Position numbers and translations under genes: made by a program | Source: Aspidapion aeneum | Lineage: Eukaryota; Arthropoda; Insecta; Coleoptera; Brentidae | NCBI GenBank assembly: GCA_963576565.1 | Contig: OY755047.1 | Span: 31,664,851 to 31,728,850 of the forward strand | Length of the DNA: 64,000 nucleotides | Direction of reading: 5' to 3' | Part shown: positions 22,162 through 33,941 of the stretch, in pieces | How positions within the stretch are numbered: position 1 is the first letter of the stretch | How the letters are laid out: each line of letters starts with the position of its first letter | Notes under the pieces: generated by a model | Databases searched by the model: none | The model's input: the letters and a program-made list of their open reading frames with translations, nothing else | Told to the model about the DNA's origin: nothing

Positions 22162-23279
22162 GTGTGACATGTTTCAAACTCACCCCCAATCAAGAAACTT
22201 CAAAAAGTGTTTGACAATTATTAGACTGGTTTTGTATACCGGGAGTGATGCTTTTGTTTATGATACAGGTCCGTCTTTCAATAAAGAAGTTTTATTTATA
22301 CCTATGTTCTATATCATGCGATAGCTATTTCAACTACGTCCATATGAGCTAGAAACTTGAAATTTGGTAGGGTTATGGCATTCCGGTGATAATACAATAC
22401 AACATTTGTTTTATTACAAAAAACAAAATGACGGATTTTTTTATTTATAAACAGATTTGCCTTAATTCTGAAACATCGCTTTGCTTAAAGTCATTGAATG
22501 CAATTTTTTACTTAAACTTAAATAAATCAATATGACATATCTAAAATCGCAGACTTTTGATATATATGAAATTATAAACAATAATGTGTATAAAAGTCCA
22601 AAATTACGGTCTTTTATATTTACTTAGAAGTTAGAATGGCAGAATTTTCCATGTATAAACCGATATTTATAACCCACTGTCCAATTTATAACCCAATTTA
22701 TAACCCTGTCCAATTTCCAATTTCCAACCCAATTTCTCTCATTGTTTTTTTATAACCATTGAAGGAGCTCCTAACAAAAGTAAAGAATAATATTCGCCTT
22801 CATATGCTAAGTATATAATATAATATTGAAAAACTAAGTAAGGACCTGTGTTTAGTTTTGCCATATTCCATAAAAACAAACAACGTATTTGCGCTCCCGG
22901 GGGGAGTGGCGGCAAACGCAAGACGAACGCGCGTCGCCGCGATGTTACCGCAATCGCGTCATTACGAACCGCAATTGCGTTAACGCTGCGGCAACACGCT
23001 GCAAAAAAACGCGTGTGTGTACCGGCGCTAAGAAGAGTTGTCTAACCCTGTATATTCGTAATACTTGTTTAAATATACGTTTAAAATCCGATTATTTTTT
23101 TGTATCAATCTTTCATAAATAAAGTAAACAGACTTATGCAACCCTGCTTTAAGCGATTTTTGCTTTTTTATAGGAGTTATTTATTCTATTTTTATATGGG
23201 ATATTTTTTCAAATATTGACAGATATCAACTGAGGTTCAACAGGGGGGGTTTACTTTTTACAACCGAACTGATACAATA

Positions 23280-24047
23280 GTTCAGGGTCTACATGTGAGA
23301 TTTGAGCGATATACTGTATTTAATGAGAGAAGCAACAGACTTGGTGTGGATAGACATAAGAATTCTCCTAATATTTTGTTTAGAAGAATCAACCCCCACC
23401 CCTGGCAGAAAGGTGGTTTCCTTCCCTTAAACGAGTTTTAAAAGCTTTGGCTAACTCGAAAACTATAATTTTTTTTAAATCCTCTGGAGATCATTTTTTA
23501 AGCTGACAAAATTTTCTTTCCACCGATGTTCATAAGTCCCCTATGAAAGCATATAATTTTTTTTCAAATCCTCTGGAGATTATTTTTAGGACAGACAAAA
23601 TTTTCTTTCCACCGTTGTACATAAGTCCCCTATGAAAGCATTGTTGCACGTGCCATAGACGTACCAAATAGGAGCAAATTTTTAAAATTCAAATTTTAGT
23701 TTTTACTGTGGTAGTTTTTATTTGTAACAGATAGTTTTTCTTAAAAGAGTAAATTTAGTCAAAAATCCATTGTATACAGTTACTTACATATTTAGGTTAG
23801 AGATCCGTCTTTCGAAAACAGCTGGAAAACAGGAACCCTCAAATCAAAAATTGAACATTCATTTTTGCAACTCAGTAAGTAATAAATTTGTTAGGTTGGC
23901 TTTATATAAATTGGGAGGGGGGCAATTGTCCCCTAACCACACTCAAAAGTGCTCAAGGGGGGTGTTTTTCCTTCGTAAAATATCTATTCGTACCAAGTGT
24001 GTTGCTACTCTCAATAAACGCAGTATCTGAAACTGTAGGGCCTAAAC
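23280..24047. mobile_element. Family A inverted-repeat element, short copy
   Basis: Ends GTTCAGGGTCTAC and GTTTAGGCCCTAC (right, reverse complement) are flanked by TA on both sides. Subterminal sequence (TTTAATGAGAGAAGCAACAG, TTGGTGTGGATAGACAT) matches the larger family A element at 43204-45848. An 88-bp unit is tandemly repeated at 23464-23551 and 23552-23640. Confidence 0.7.
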
Positions 24048-24063
24048 TAAAACGTCTATCTAT

Positions 24064-24150
24064 TTTTACCTTCCTAGCCCGCGCAGCAATGGCTAGAGGA
24101 AGTACTGCTTTCGAATAGAAAAAAGTTATATGTGTGTGTGCCTCTGCTAG
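24064..24150. repeat. Terminal piece of family B
   Basis: TTACCTTCCTAGCCC, GCAGCAATGGCTAGAGGAAG and a GT-rich run match the family B head. The rest is absent. Confidence 0.6.
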
Positions 24151-24489
24151 GTCTGGGAGAGCTCCGGAAACAATGGACCTAAAAGAAGTTTGGTCAAAAT
24201 AAATGGGGGTAAACTATTGAATCGGGTAACTATATATAGTATATAAAGAACGACCGTATGTCCACGCTTGAGTGACTCAATTTATACCCAATCCCTCCAA
24301 AATATCAATAAATCAAAATTTCTTGGCTAGCCATCAGCAGGCCTTACGCATTTGTTGCTTTTTTTTGTTGTGGAATCATTTGTCTTCTAACAATTCAATG
24401 ATACATTAAATATTGCCTGCTGTTTTTTATGTAGGACCATTTTTCTTTGGATATTGACAAAGATTAATTAGGGTCGATTTGTAAAGTGA

Positions 24490-24661
24490 AAGTCACTCAA
24501 ATTAACTTTTTTTGGCATGTTCGGTTCGGGGGTATTTGGGGTTCACTCTTTCATGGCCTTATGCTACTTACGCCAAAATACTAGTAATAAATAAAACATT
24601 TCTTAGGGGAAAAAGTAGGGCAAAATAAAGCAATTTACGAAAACTCAGCCAGTCTCATCAC
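24490..24661. repeat. Left half of the repeat interrupted by the piggyBac-like element
   Basis: TTTCATGGCCTTATGCTACT, TACGCCAAAATACTAGTAA and GGCAAAATAAAGC match 35042-35160. The right half resumes at 33942 after the insertion. Confidence 0.8.
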
Positions 24662-24665
24662 TTAA

Positions 24666-26120
24666 CACGTTGACTGCGACACCGAAAAAGTATGTTTTCA
24701 TCCTGTTGCGTTATCGCTCCCCTGGGACCGAAGCTATGACTGTCACCTGGTGCGCCCAAAGGACCGATAGACAATTTTTTTCTCAGTGCCCTCTACTTTC
24801 TTTTGCTGGACTAATATCAACAAATGATATTAGGAATCTTTAGTTGCTCTGATCATGAAACTAAGTGTGTCTTCGCATCGGTCTCCGATCACCTATGTCG
24901 CACTGAACGGCGCACAGTGGTTCAAAACCCCCTAGAAATGACGCATTGGGGCTAAGTTCGTGACCTCTGTTTTTCATTACCCCACTTCTCACTATCTCCG
25001 AACTGCTTATCGCTAGGACGCTAAAGTGTTGCATTTTTTGATTTGTTTGTCTCCAGACCTGGATGGAACAAATTATGACTTGTTTACATTGTTGTTTTAA
25101 TTGGTAAAAGTTTTTTTTTTAAATAATTTAATATGGATAACTAGAATATAATATGAATAAAACTAATTATTGATAACTATTAGTGTAAAACGAGTAATAA
25201 TTTAATAAGAATTTGAGATTCAAGTTAATATATCTTTAGAGCTCTACCTAGCTTACCTTTAAAATTATTATTGTTCAAGCCATATATAGAACAGCTTTTA
25301 TAGCTTACCTTACATTACCCGTCCTTACTCGTACTTAACACTTTAAGCTCTATGTGTACCATTTTTGCTACACAAAAAGTTATTGAAATAGACCATGTGT
25401 ACCATTACAGGTACAAGGATTATCGATATTTTAAGGTTGTGATAACGCGGGGGTCACGGATTGCATTAATTCTTGTGAATAGGATTGTTGGTCTGGTTAA
25501 ATGTTTTTGTGGCTGGTCCGAGGTTTTGTGGAGAAATTCCACCACGAGGGGATTTTGAAATCTAAATTTATTTGTGGCGACGAATAGCAATCTGTAAACG
25601 TGTGGTCCAAATCGAAAAAAATATAGTTTCTATGGGTGGGAGTTAAAGTGTTAAGGAATAAAAGTGCATTTTTTATCTTCAAAATTGTGGAAAATAGATA
25701 ATAAACCTCGTAATAAAAGTTTTTATCCCCCAAAGAATTGTAGTTCTTGTTACGTTTGTGCTACAAACTTTTTGCCTCGGGGAAAAAGTGGCACTTTTAT
25801 CTCGTTCGATATCAATTTTAAGTAAAAAAATATGATTTTGTTCTAAGTCTGCCTGTTTAGATTTTAGAGTGCCTTAAATTGTCAAAAGTTTCAATATTTA
25901 CATCTCAATATTTAAAAAACTAAACTTTCAATTTCAGCTAGTCAAATTATTGAAAGAAAAATATAATTATAATAATATTATTTTATTTGCAATTCGGATG
26001 TTTTATATTGGAATGGCTTTAATGGCAAAGAGAATTGAATACATTAGTTTTACATGATTTTAAGTCACTGTGGAAGGACAGGTCGCTATAACGATAATCA
26101 TGATTTTGCTGACCAAAAAC
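24666..26120. other. Left interior of the piggyBac-like element
   Basis: A 68-codon frame at 25352-25558 and its neighbours show no transposase motif. This AT-rich segment is presumably decayed element body. Confidence 0.4.
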
Positions 26121-26537
26121 ACTTTACTTGGATTTTATTATTGGTTATAGGAATTGGCAGAAAAAATTTTTTTTCTTCAGCAAACGTTTTGATTTGTATT
26201 AAATCTTTGTCAAGCCTCAGAGAGTCAGTCTCAAGCCATCGGAGAAAACATCACCACCAACCAAATCTGGTGGCATTATAATAATACCTAAAAAAATTTT
26301 CTTTCTTTGAATTTAGAGTAAAAAATTAACAACAATTTTTTTTTACTCTAGATTCAATGAAAGAAAAAAATTAAAAGTAATATTATAATGCGACCAGATT
26401 TGGTTGAGTGTGATGTTTTCTCCGATGGCTCGAGACTGGGTTTCTGAGGCTTGACCAAAGATTTAATACAAATCGAAACGTTGCTAAGGAATTTTTTTTC
26501 TGCCAACCCCTATACCCAATAAAATCTAAGTAAAATG
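26121..26537. mobile_element. Foldback, ~205-bp arms, almost no spacer
   Basis: 26121-26327 and 26332-26537 are inverted copies: ACTTTACTTGGATTTTATT, TTTGTATTAAATCTTTG, GCCATCGGAGAAAACATCAC and AACCAAATCTGG are all mirrored. The two arms differ by perhaps 10-15 percent. Confidence 0.85.
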
Positions 26538-26864
26538 ATATTAAAAGGGAATGAATCCAACATAAATAAAAACACTTTATTATGATGGGTGAATATTGTC
26601 GATGTTAATGATTTTTGTAGCTAAAAGTCACATTGTTCATTTCATTCTATCTTTTTTAATTCATAACCGATTTTAACAAGTGATACTTTTTTATTCACGA
26701 CAAGGATAAAGCTTTTTAACAGACCTAAACTAAAAACAGCGGTGCTCATAATTTTTTTCAAGGGGCTCAAAAATTGGCATTTTCAAAAAACATCCGCCAT
26801 TTTAGCGAAATGTCCATTTTAATACCTCTATACCCCTCACAATCTCTGAGGTCAAAAACGTGTG

Positions 26865-27923
26865 CACAACCTTAAAAAGCGGTAAATCTGCCGGACCCGG
26901 AAATATCCCAGCTGAACTATTAAACATGGCACTGAAGAACTGTTTTGGAGATTACGGAATCTTTTCCAAAAATATTTAAATGGAACTGTAGTACCAACTG
27001 AGTGGAAAACGTCATATGTATCCACAATACACAAAAAAGGAAGAAACAATATATATGAGAATTATAGAGATATATCTGTGACTAGTGCGCTAAGCAGAAT
27101 ATACGGTAAATAATAAGAAATAAAGTGGAAAGCGAATATAAAGACATGGAGGCAGAAGAACAAGCCGGTTTCAGGGCGGGTAGATCGACTTTTGATCATT
27201 TCTTTTGTATAACCCAAGTTATTGAAAAGAAAATGGCATACGGACAAGAACTGCATCTGCTTTACGTCCATTTGCAGAAGGCATATGATAGTATACCACT
27301 AAATCTACTTTGGAAAGCGTTGGAAAACACAAACATAAGCGTACAACTAATTAAGGCCATCAAAGAGTTATACCGCAATAGTAAGGCAAAAGTTAAAATA
27401 AAAGCAAAACTAACCAAAGGCTTTCAAGTATATAAAGGTCTTAAACAAGGTTGCTTTATCTCGCCTACGCTCTTCAAAATATACTTGGAACAAGTCCTTA
27501 AAGTATGGAAGAGAAAATGCCAAAACATGGGAATTCAGTTGGACAAAACCACCTTGTATACTTTATGTTTCGTCGATGATCAGATAGTAGTGGCTCAGGA
27601 TTATGACGACCTCGAATATATGACACGAAAACTAATAGAAGAGTACAATAAGTGGGAATAGAGGTTAATCTCAATAAGACAGGGTATATGTGTATCGGTG
27701 AAATGAAACAGGATCTAATCTTAAATACTGGGCAGCGAATTCAGTTCTGTGATGAGTATAGATGCTTAGGTCTAAAAATTACAGCTGACGGAACACTAAA
27801 CAAAGCTATAAAAGATCGAAACGTAAAAGGAAGAACAGCATTAACTTTATTAAATGGAATAATTTGGGACTAAAGTATATCAAAAAATAACAAAAAGCTT
27901 ATATATAACATCATTGTAAAAAG
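26865..27923 (+). pseudogene. RTE-type LINE reverse transcriptase, N-terminal and palm part
   Basis: The frame opens with KSGKSAGPGNIPAELLN, then VPTEWKTSYVSTIHKKG and ENYRDISVTSALSRIYGK (fingers). 27125-27661 gives EEQAGFRAGRSTFDHFFC, motif A as HLQKAYDSIPL (an HLQ in place of DLQ), motif B as GLKQGCFISPTLF, and motif C as FVDD in place of FADD. After a one-base frameshift near 27655, 27652-27873 continues the thumb region. The copy resumes at 32449 after a 4.5-kb insertion. Loss of the first catalytic aspartate, a stop after YGK and the frameshift make it inactive. Confidence 0.8.
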
Positions 27924-28147
27924 CAGAGACAAAATAAAAAGAGACTGCCGAAAAGATAGGGCCGTGCAGCCAACAAGTTCCAGTAGCGCACAGCACTGCA
28001 ATCGCGGACTATGTTTCTATTTGTATTTAAAACTAATTTTATTCTGATCGATTGGGGTCGTTCATAAATTAAGTAAAATTTTGAGAAAATTGTCACATAA
28101 CGCTTAGTATTTTCCTGATGCCATTTGTTGTTAGAAATGGTTTACTA

Positions 28148-28330
28148 TGTTGAATTGAATTGAATAAATCTTTATTAGCAAATCATGCTATTTCAAATTA
28201 CAAACATAAATATAAAAAATACATTTAAATGTTAATACATACACCAGTATTTCTATAACAAAACAAATCTAAACTTATAATACTAATAACTATTTACTTC
28301 TTATTATTACATAATGGATAATATATCTCT
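28148..28330 (-). mobile_element. 3' end of an antisense CR1-like LINE
   Basis: TTGAATTGAATTGAATAAA followed by TCTTTATT is the reverse complement of an AATAAAGA..TTCAATTCAATTCAA tail, as at 3652 and 57945. Only the 3' end is recognised. Confidence 0.5.
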
Positions 28331-28500
28331 GGAGAACAGCATCGCTGTGGAATAAGCTTCCTGCGACACTTTTCCCTGCAGGTTACAATCTGAACCTTTT
28401 CAAAACCAACATACACCAACATTTCCGCGCACTTGCCGCTTCTCGAGCGTGATAAGGATCTCCTTGCGAGTGCGCACCGTAAAAAAAAAATTATTGAAAT
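28330..28500 (+). pseudogene. C-terminal scrap of a CR1/Jockey-like LINE protein
   Basis: One frame reads SLWRTASLWNKLPATLFPA then GYNLNLFKTNIHQHFRALA, the usual C-terminal LWN-LP...F...YN...FK block of CR1/L2-like LINE proteins. It ends with a stop near 28454 and an A-rich, AATAAAG-like sequence. Confidence 0.55.
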
Positions 28501-28513
28501 AAAGCCAGGTTAA

Positions 28514-29840
28514 ATAACAGCAATTTTTATTCAACTGAATTAGGATATAAGTCATTGTTTTATAAAGGAATCAGATTGTATAACAAATTACCATTAGACA
28601 TTAAAAATTGCAAATCAAATAATATGTTTAAGAGAAAACTTAAGAAGTACTTGTTGCCTAGTCAGCCTGATTGTTTATGTAAACCACCCTTGGTACTATA
28701 TTATATTATATTATATTTTATTATTTTAGTCTCCATATTATTTTTTTGGTGTGTTTTAGTATAGTGACCTTTTCTCATAAAGAAAGATGGCATCAATGTT
28801 TTTTTTTAGGATAGGATTAAAAACATTTTACAGTACAATATAAGTACTTGATAAAGCTATGTGTTACTAGATTATTGTTTTAGTAGGTAGGTGATCCGTG
28901 GTATAGGTATAGTTAGTTCTGTTGGGAATGATACAGGAATGTGCTTGTAATGGTTTTTCGGTATTGTTAGAGAATTATTGAAATATAGCCAGGCTATAAT
29001 TGTGCCAGGCACAATTTTGACACCTTCACATTGTAATATCAGCTGTGATCTTTCAACACATGGCCTTTGTTTACTATATGAACCGGAATAAATAGTGCCT
29101 TCTTTTATTAATTGAAAATAAACGACGATTGTTTTAAATTCGACTTTGGTATGAATTTTGAACGATTAACTGTCAGTTTTCAATGTAAATGTGTTAAAAT
29201 AGTGCCTGGCACAATTATAGCCTGGCTATATTTCTCTAATAATACCGAAAAATCATTACAAGCATTCCTGTATCATTCCCAACAGAACTAACTATACCTA
29301 CCTACTAAAAGAATAATCTAGTAACACACAGCTTTCTCAAGTACTTACACTGTATACTGTAAAATGTTTTTAATCCTATCCTTAAAAAAAACATTGCTAC
29401 CATATTTCTTTATGAGAAAAGGTTACTATACTAAAATACACCAAAAAAATAATATAGAGACTAAAATAAAAAAATATAATATAATATAATATAATATGAT
29501 ACCAAGGGTTTACTTAAACAATCAGGCTGACCAGTGGCGTATATATGCCCGCCCCACCCGCCCCGAAGCTAAGATTTTTTTAGATGTTTTTCACATATTT
29601 CATAAATACAAATATAAAATAGTATAAAATACGTCTTTATAAGGTCTGGGCCCCCCCGAAACTTTTTTCTATATACGCCACTGAGGCTGACTAGGCAACA
29701 AGTACTTCTATAACATATTATTTGATTTGCAATTTTTAATGTCTAATGGTAATTTGTTATACAATCTGATTCCTTTATAAAATAATGACTTATATCCTAA
29801 TTCAGTATTTATACTGTTTAAATAAAAATTGCTGTTATTC
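28514..29840. mobile_element. 1.3-kb inverted repeat carrying LINE C-terminal fragments
   Basis: 28514-29017 and about 29200-29840 are inverted copies. Mirrored landmarks include GGATATAAGTCATT, ATCAGATTGTATAACAAATT, GTTGGGAATGATACAGGAAT and CAGGCTATAATTGTGCCAGG. The left arm encodes YKGIRLYNKLPLDIKN and FKRKLKKYLL, the C-terminal block of a CR1/Jockey LINE, and the right arm has the same in antisense. The right arm is lengthened by the MITE at 29532-29683. The (TATTA)n-like stretch at 28695-28720 is mirrored near 29475. Confidence 0.85.
29532..29683. mobile_element. hAT MITE, 152 bp, perfect 8-bp duplication
   Basis: CAGTGGCGTATATA at the left and its inverse TATATACGCCACTG at the right are flanked by AGGCTGAC on both sides (29524-29531, 29684-29691). 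The other arm of the surrounding inverted repeat has the uninterrupted site AATCAGGCTGACTAGG (inverted, near 28661), which confirms the boundaries. Confidence 0.93.
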
Positions 29841-30437
29841 ATTGTTGCATAGGTATGAACATCTGTAACATTCATCAATCAATGTTAATAGAAGTTGCAA
29901 CCAAAAAAATAAATAAATAATACAGGTATTCTACCCATATTACAAATTGCAAGTCATTTTTAAAAGCAAGTTACAAGTATATTGTATACGCAGTCGAATC
30001 AAACCTAACCTCAAATTCTTGGTTTGTTTTTCTGGAATTTTCGGATGTAAAAATTTTGCTACGAAATAAATTTTTCACTACAAAGGAGATCTGTTTTGTG
30101 TTAAAGCGCGTGTTATCAGACAAAACTGGTCTTGTTTTGTGACTAAGACAAGGTAAGAAAGATAATTTATGTTATTGAAGTTAGGGTCGATTTATATACT
30201 TGTTATACAGATTGACACTGAACATATACATTGGTTTTAGATAAAATGTGTCAACTTAGTATTGGTGCATTGTGTGTTCGGGAGGGGTGATCATCTGTCC
30301 ACAGCAGGTATACAAATTTTTTTAACAAGACTGTGTAGGACTCCACAGGAACTAAAATACACTACAGGACCAAGAATTTATTTGAGTCCTGTAGGATGGT
30401 GTACAAATTTTGTTCAGCTGTTCACCCCTCAGTTATG

Positions 30438-30603
30438 GCAGGGGTGGATCTAGGAACTTTATGTAGGGGGGGTAGATATCATAATAAATATTGCATAAAA
30501 CAGTTTTGCATTGTGACCAGGATGTGTATTCTGTATGTAAAAACTTAATATAGTTTGAGATTTGGGGGGGGGGAATTTCCCCTTCCGTAGATCCGCACCT
30601 TCT
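30438..30603. mobile_element. Degenerate hAT-like MITE
   Basis: CAGGGGTGGATCTAGG on the left resembles the inverse of CGTAGATCCGCACCTT on the right. Flanks AGTTATGG and TCTTATGG agree at 6 of 8 positions. The interior has G-rich runs and no coding capacity. Confidence 0.45.
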
Positions 30604-31013
30604 TATGGGTCATTGTCCATATAATTTTATTATTATTGATGTATTGCCTTTTCGGCATTTTCCATTTTTAGTTTTAGTAGATATTTTAGTCAGTAGTGCA
30701 CCCAAGAATAGGTCTTTGGGGGACCCAAGACACAGTTATGCCATATCTTCACCTATTTAATTTTTTTATTCATGAAATATATGGAAAATGTCTAAAAATC
30801 CTTAGGCTTCTGTCTTTTAGTTTAGTGTTTGAACATAATTCTAGCTAGTGCTTTTACTTTTTAGGTACACAGACATTATGGATTTGTATGGATCATTACA
30901 ATCACATTGAGTACACACTGCTTGGTTGCAAATGTTTTTTCATTTAGGTAAGTAATAGAGAAATATTGGTTGATAAGTTCTGTCTCTTTCCACACCCATA
31001 CTAGGGCCTATTC

Positions 31014-31196
31014 TTAAAATACATAATGCCATTTAACATAATAATTATATGTTCAAAATTAATGCTCAAAGGGGTAGCAGTGTTTGGCCTTGTATTACAC
31101 ATAACTTTTTTTTAATGTATTTTGTTTCTTGAAAATTCTGTACAGAGGGTGGAGGTGGGTCAATTACATAATTTAAGAATAGGCCCAAAGTGTACT
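31014..31196. mobile_element. Short inverted-repeat element
   Basis: GGGCCTATTCTTAAAATACA and its mirror ATTTAAGAATAGGCCC bound 183 bp. No clear target duplication was seen. Confidence 0.6.
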
Positions 31197-32448
31197 TAGG
31201 GCAGAGCTTCAAGAGCTAAGCTCCCCCTTAAAAATTTGGTTAGCCCCTGAAATTATATTACATATAAACACATATTTCAGACAGAGTCGACACGAAGGCT
31301 TATTGGGGTGGGGGAGGTAACAGCCACCTTTCCTCAGAAACTTTCTGATCTTCTGCAATTTTTTGTAACTCTAACTGTTTCCAAGAAAATACAAAAAAAG
31401 GAAAATTTGTACTCTGTATTATTTTAATTTTATGCGAGTTTTATGTAATTTCTAAATAGCAATTGAAGATACAAGTTATTTTATTTTGTTTTTTTTTTCT
31501 AAAAAATGGTTAGAGATAAAAATATTGCAGATCAAAAAAATTCTGAATAAAACAAGGAATTCATTTTACGTTTTTAAATCTGCCAATAACTTACTGCAAA
31601 AAAGTTCTGGAGAAAAAAGGGGGCATGACTGCGGAAAAAATATCACCCTGTAGTTTTTCCTAATATTTGACATGCTTAATGATGTATGCCTTGTAACAAA
31701 ACAACAACAACATGTTCCAGATTTGAGCTAAATATCTCAAAAACTGCACGAGTTATAAATAAAAAGCAAACAAAAAACTAATATTTTAATAACCCATATC
31801 TCAAAAACTAAGCATGGTTATACAAAGTTTTTTTTCTTAAAATCACTCAAGATAATCCTCTGAAGTTTGGCGACATACTTTATTAACACCTGTATAAAAT
31901 ACCTACTATTATGAGTCCCCTGGCAGCTTTTTTTTTGCTTTTTAGTTATCCAACGCAACAATCAACAATGGGATAACATCATTATGTGGCCACCTTTATT
32001 ATTAAAAAATGGATTGGAGAATGGATATTGTGAAGAATATATGAAAATTACATTATAACATTTGAGCAATTCCACATAAACCTAGAAATTAGAAAATTGA
32101 AGACTGTAAAAGTGTGTTCTTATTTTTTTTTAATATTGGTTTTATTAGGGATTATTAGGTGATCCATGTTTAACTACTTTTAAGTTTTCTAAAAATCCAC
32201 AGTTTTTTGTAATATAAATACCTAGTTTATACATTTAAGAAAAAACATTATATTTGTTAAATATTTTTAGATTTTTCTAAAACAGTTCTCATTTTTAAAA
32301 AAATAAATATTACATTTTTTAAAAAACATTGTTTTTTATTTAAGTATTACATTTTCGAGGTCATGCACATTTTTATGTATGCGGAAAAAGTTTGGATATC
32401 TTACAGGTTTACATGACTAAAATTAATATATTTTTGGTATTCTCTATG

Positions 32449-32880
32449 GTAAAAAGTATTATTACATATGGCTCAGAAGTATGGCCAATCAAGGATAGAA
32501 CAGAAAAAATACTTTCCGCTACGGAGATGAACTATTGGAGAAGAGCAGCAGGGAAATCAAAAAGAGAAAGAGTTACAAATCAAAGAACAAGAGAAATTAT
32601 GACAGTGGGTGAGCGTACTTTAGTGGATGATATAAGAACAAAACAACTGGTGTGTAACGGACATATACAAAGAGTGAATGATGAAAGACTACCTAAACAA
32701 ATACTACTATGGAAACCAACTGGCCGAAGAAAATGAGGACGGCCAAGGAGAAGCTGGAGAGAAGGAATAGACAGTGAAATAAGAATAAGAGGCCTAGATG
32801 ATGAATTATGGGCAAACAGAAACGAGTGGAGATTGGGTATCGGAAGACGTAGAACGTTGTGAAACCGATAAATATATATA
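32449..32880 (+). pseudogene. RTE-type LINE C-terminal part (continuation of 26865-27923)
   Basis: The frame reads SIITYGSEVWPIKDRTEK, TEMNYWRRAAGKSKRERV, IREIMT-like TREIMTVGE, then VNDERLPKQILLWKPTGRRK. After a stop it continues GRPRRSWREGID and WANRNEWRLGIGRRRTL with a final stop at 32860-32862. These are the standard C-terminal blocks of arthropod RTE proteins (GHxQR...DERLPKQ, GRRK.GRPR). The 3' end has an (AT)n tail. A change to VCNGHIQ from WYGHVQ and the stop in GRRK show decay. Confidence 0.8.
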
Positions 32881-33924
32881 TATTATAAGTAGTAGGAAAT
32901 AAACAAACTTAAGTTTTTCAATGTAAAAGAAAAAGATTTATTCTAAAACATCAATTTAAGTGTGTAGCTTTTAACGGGGGTTCGTTTTCGGCATTTTGAA
33001 AAGCGACACCTTTTTCTATGACGTCCCAGGGTTACTGTCAATTTTCACGATACTTAACGTAAGAAAATGAACAGCAAAGTTCTCGGGCGCCACTCTATGT
33101 AATTTTAGGATCTTAAAGCTTCCTATGCCTCATGGGTAAGCTTTTGGACAGTGGAAAAATCAGGAAAATAGACTAATTATATCAAGTCAAGGGAATACAC
33201 CATGGTTAAACAAAAATAAGAAGGATTTATTAAACTAGCTATTAACAGCCTTACTGTTTTTAGTTTGGTCCAGGCAGTAAAAGTAAAAGAATGGTTAGCA
33301 ATTAAACAAGAAAAATTAATGGTAGGCAAAACTAAAGCAAATGAGAAATGTTACGGATAAGCCGGATGTGGGGATGCAATCCAAAAGACGACATGGGGAT
33401 CATGTAATATATAAGGCATTGAACATATAACATGAAATGTTCGATTATCAGGGTTGTTTCTAAACTAGTGATAGCAATAATAGAATGCGGTGTTATGCTA
33501 CAGCGACAAGGCTGATTGTCAGAACCAGCAATGGAAAGAAACTTAACTCAGCACCAAATACTCCATTTATAAAAATAAATTATCTGCTTTTCCTGGAAAT
33601 AAAATTTTTGATTGATTCGTTACGGAGAAATTGTGATCTTTTGCCTACTTGAAATTGCATAATTTATGACTACAAAAAAAATGGTTCAACAGGGTCTATA
33701 ATTGCATTTGAGTATCCCGTGTATACCTATGCCGCACCAGAGAGGAAATAAATTAGTCTAGTGCGATTTCATTACTTATGACAAACATTTTGCTACTTGT
33801 ATCGTTGTCCTAGTAGTCCTAGCTTAAAAAATAAGGAATTACATGTTTCGCACAGAAATTAAATTTGAGAAAATTGACGATCGCACTAGAGAAAAGGTCA
33901 GTATCGGTCCCCCGGGACCGGGGC
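32881..33924. other. Right interior of the piggyBac-like element
   Basis: No open frame with a recognised domain. This is AT-rich, with the subterminal GGTCCCCCGGGACCGGGG block just before the right terminal repeat. Confidence 0.4.
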
Positions 33925-33941
33925 CGCAGTCAACGTGTTAA

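Larger units (their letters stand above)
20874..23028. mobile_element. PIF/Harbinger-like element (TAA duplication), 2.15 kb
   Basis: GCGCCGGTACACACACG and further matched sequence (GCAGCGCGTTGCCGC, GCGTTAACGCAATTGCGG) at 20874-20940 are mirrored at about 22962-23028. TAA flanks both ends (20871-20873 and 23029-23031), the usual PIF/Harbinger target. The inverted repeats are about 67 bp and much more GC-rich than the surroundings. No transposase was recognised. It contains a foldback (21142-21495) and a MITE (21551-22161). PIF is inferred from the 3-bp duplication only. Confidence 0.65.
27924..32448. mobile_element. 4.5-kb hAT-like insertion in the RTE, GTAAAAAG duplication
   Basis: The RTE protein reads ...IVKS at 27912-27924 and resumes MVKSIITYGSEVW at 32446. 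The overlap GTAAAAAG (27916-27923 and 32449-32456) is a perfect 8-bp duplication. Element ends CAGAGACAAAA and CATAGAGAATA (right, reverse complement) agree at 8 of 11 positions, which fits short hAT termini. No transposase was recognised in the 4.5 kb, which contains LINE fragments, an inverted repeat and MITEs. Confidence 0.65.
24666..33937. mobile_element. piggyBac-like insertion bounded by TTAA, 9.27 kb
   Basis: Terminal inverted repeats CACGTTGACTGCG at 24666 and, reversed, at 33925-33937 are each flanked by TTAA (24662-24665, 33938-33941), the piggyBac target. Subterminal GGGACCG/GGACCGATA words occur near both ends. The sequence left of the first TTAA and right of the second is continuous in the paralogue at 35042-35400, whose single TTAA at 35165-35168 is the unoccupied site. 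No transposase frame remains. The length is inflated by later insertions (RTE LINE, 4.5-kb element). Confidence 0.85.
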
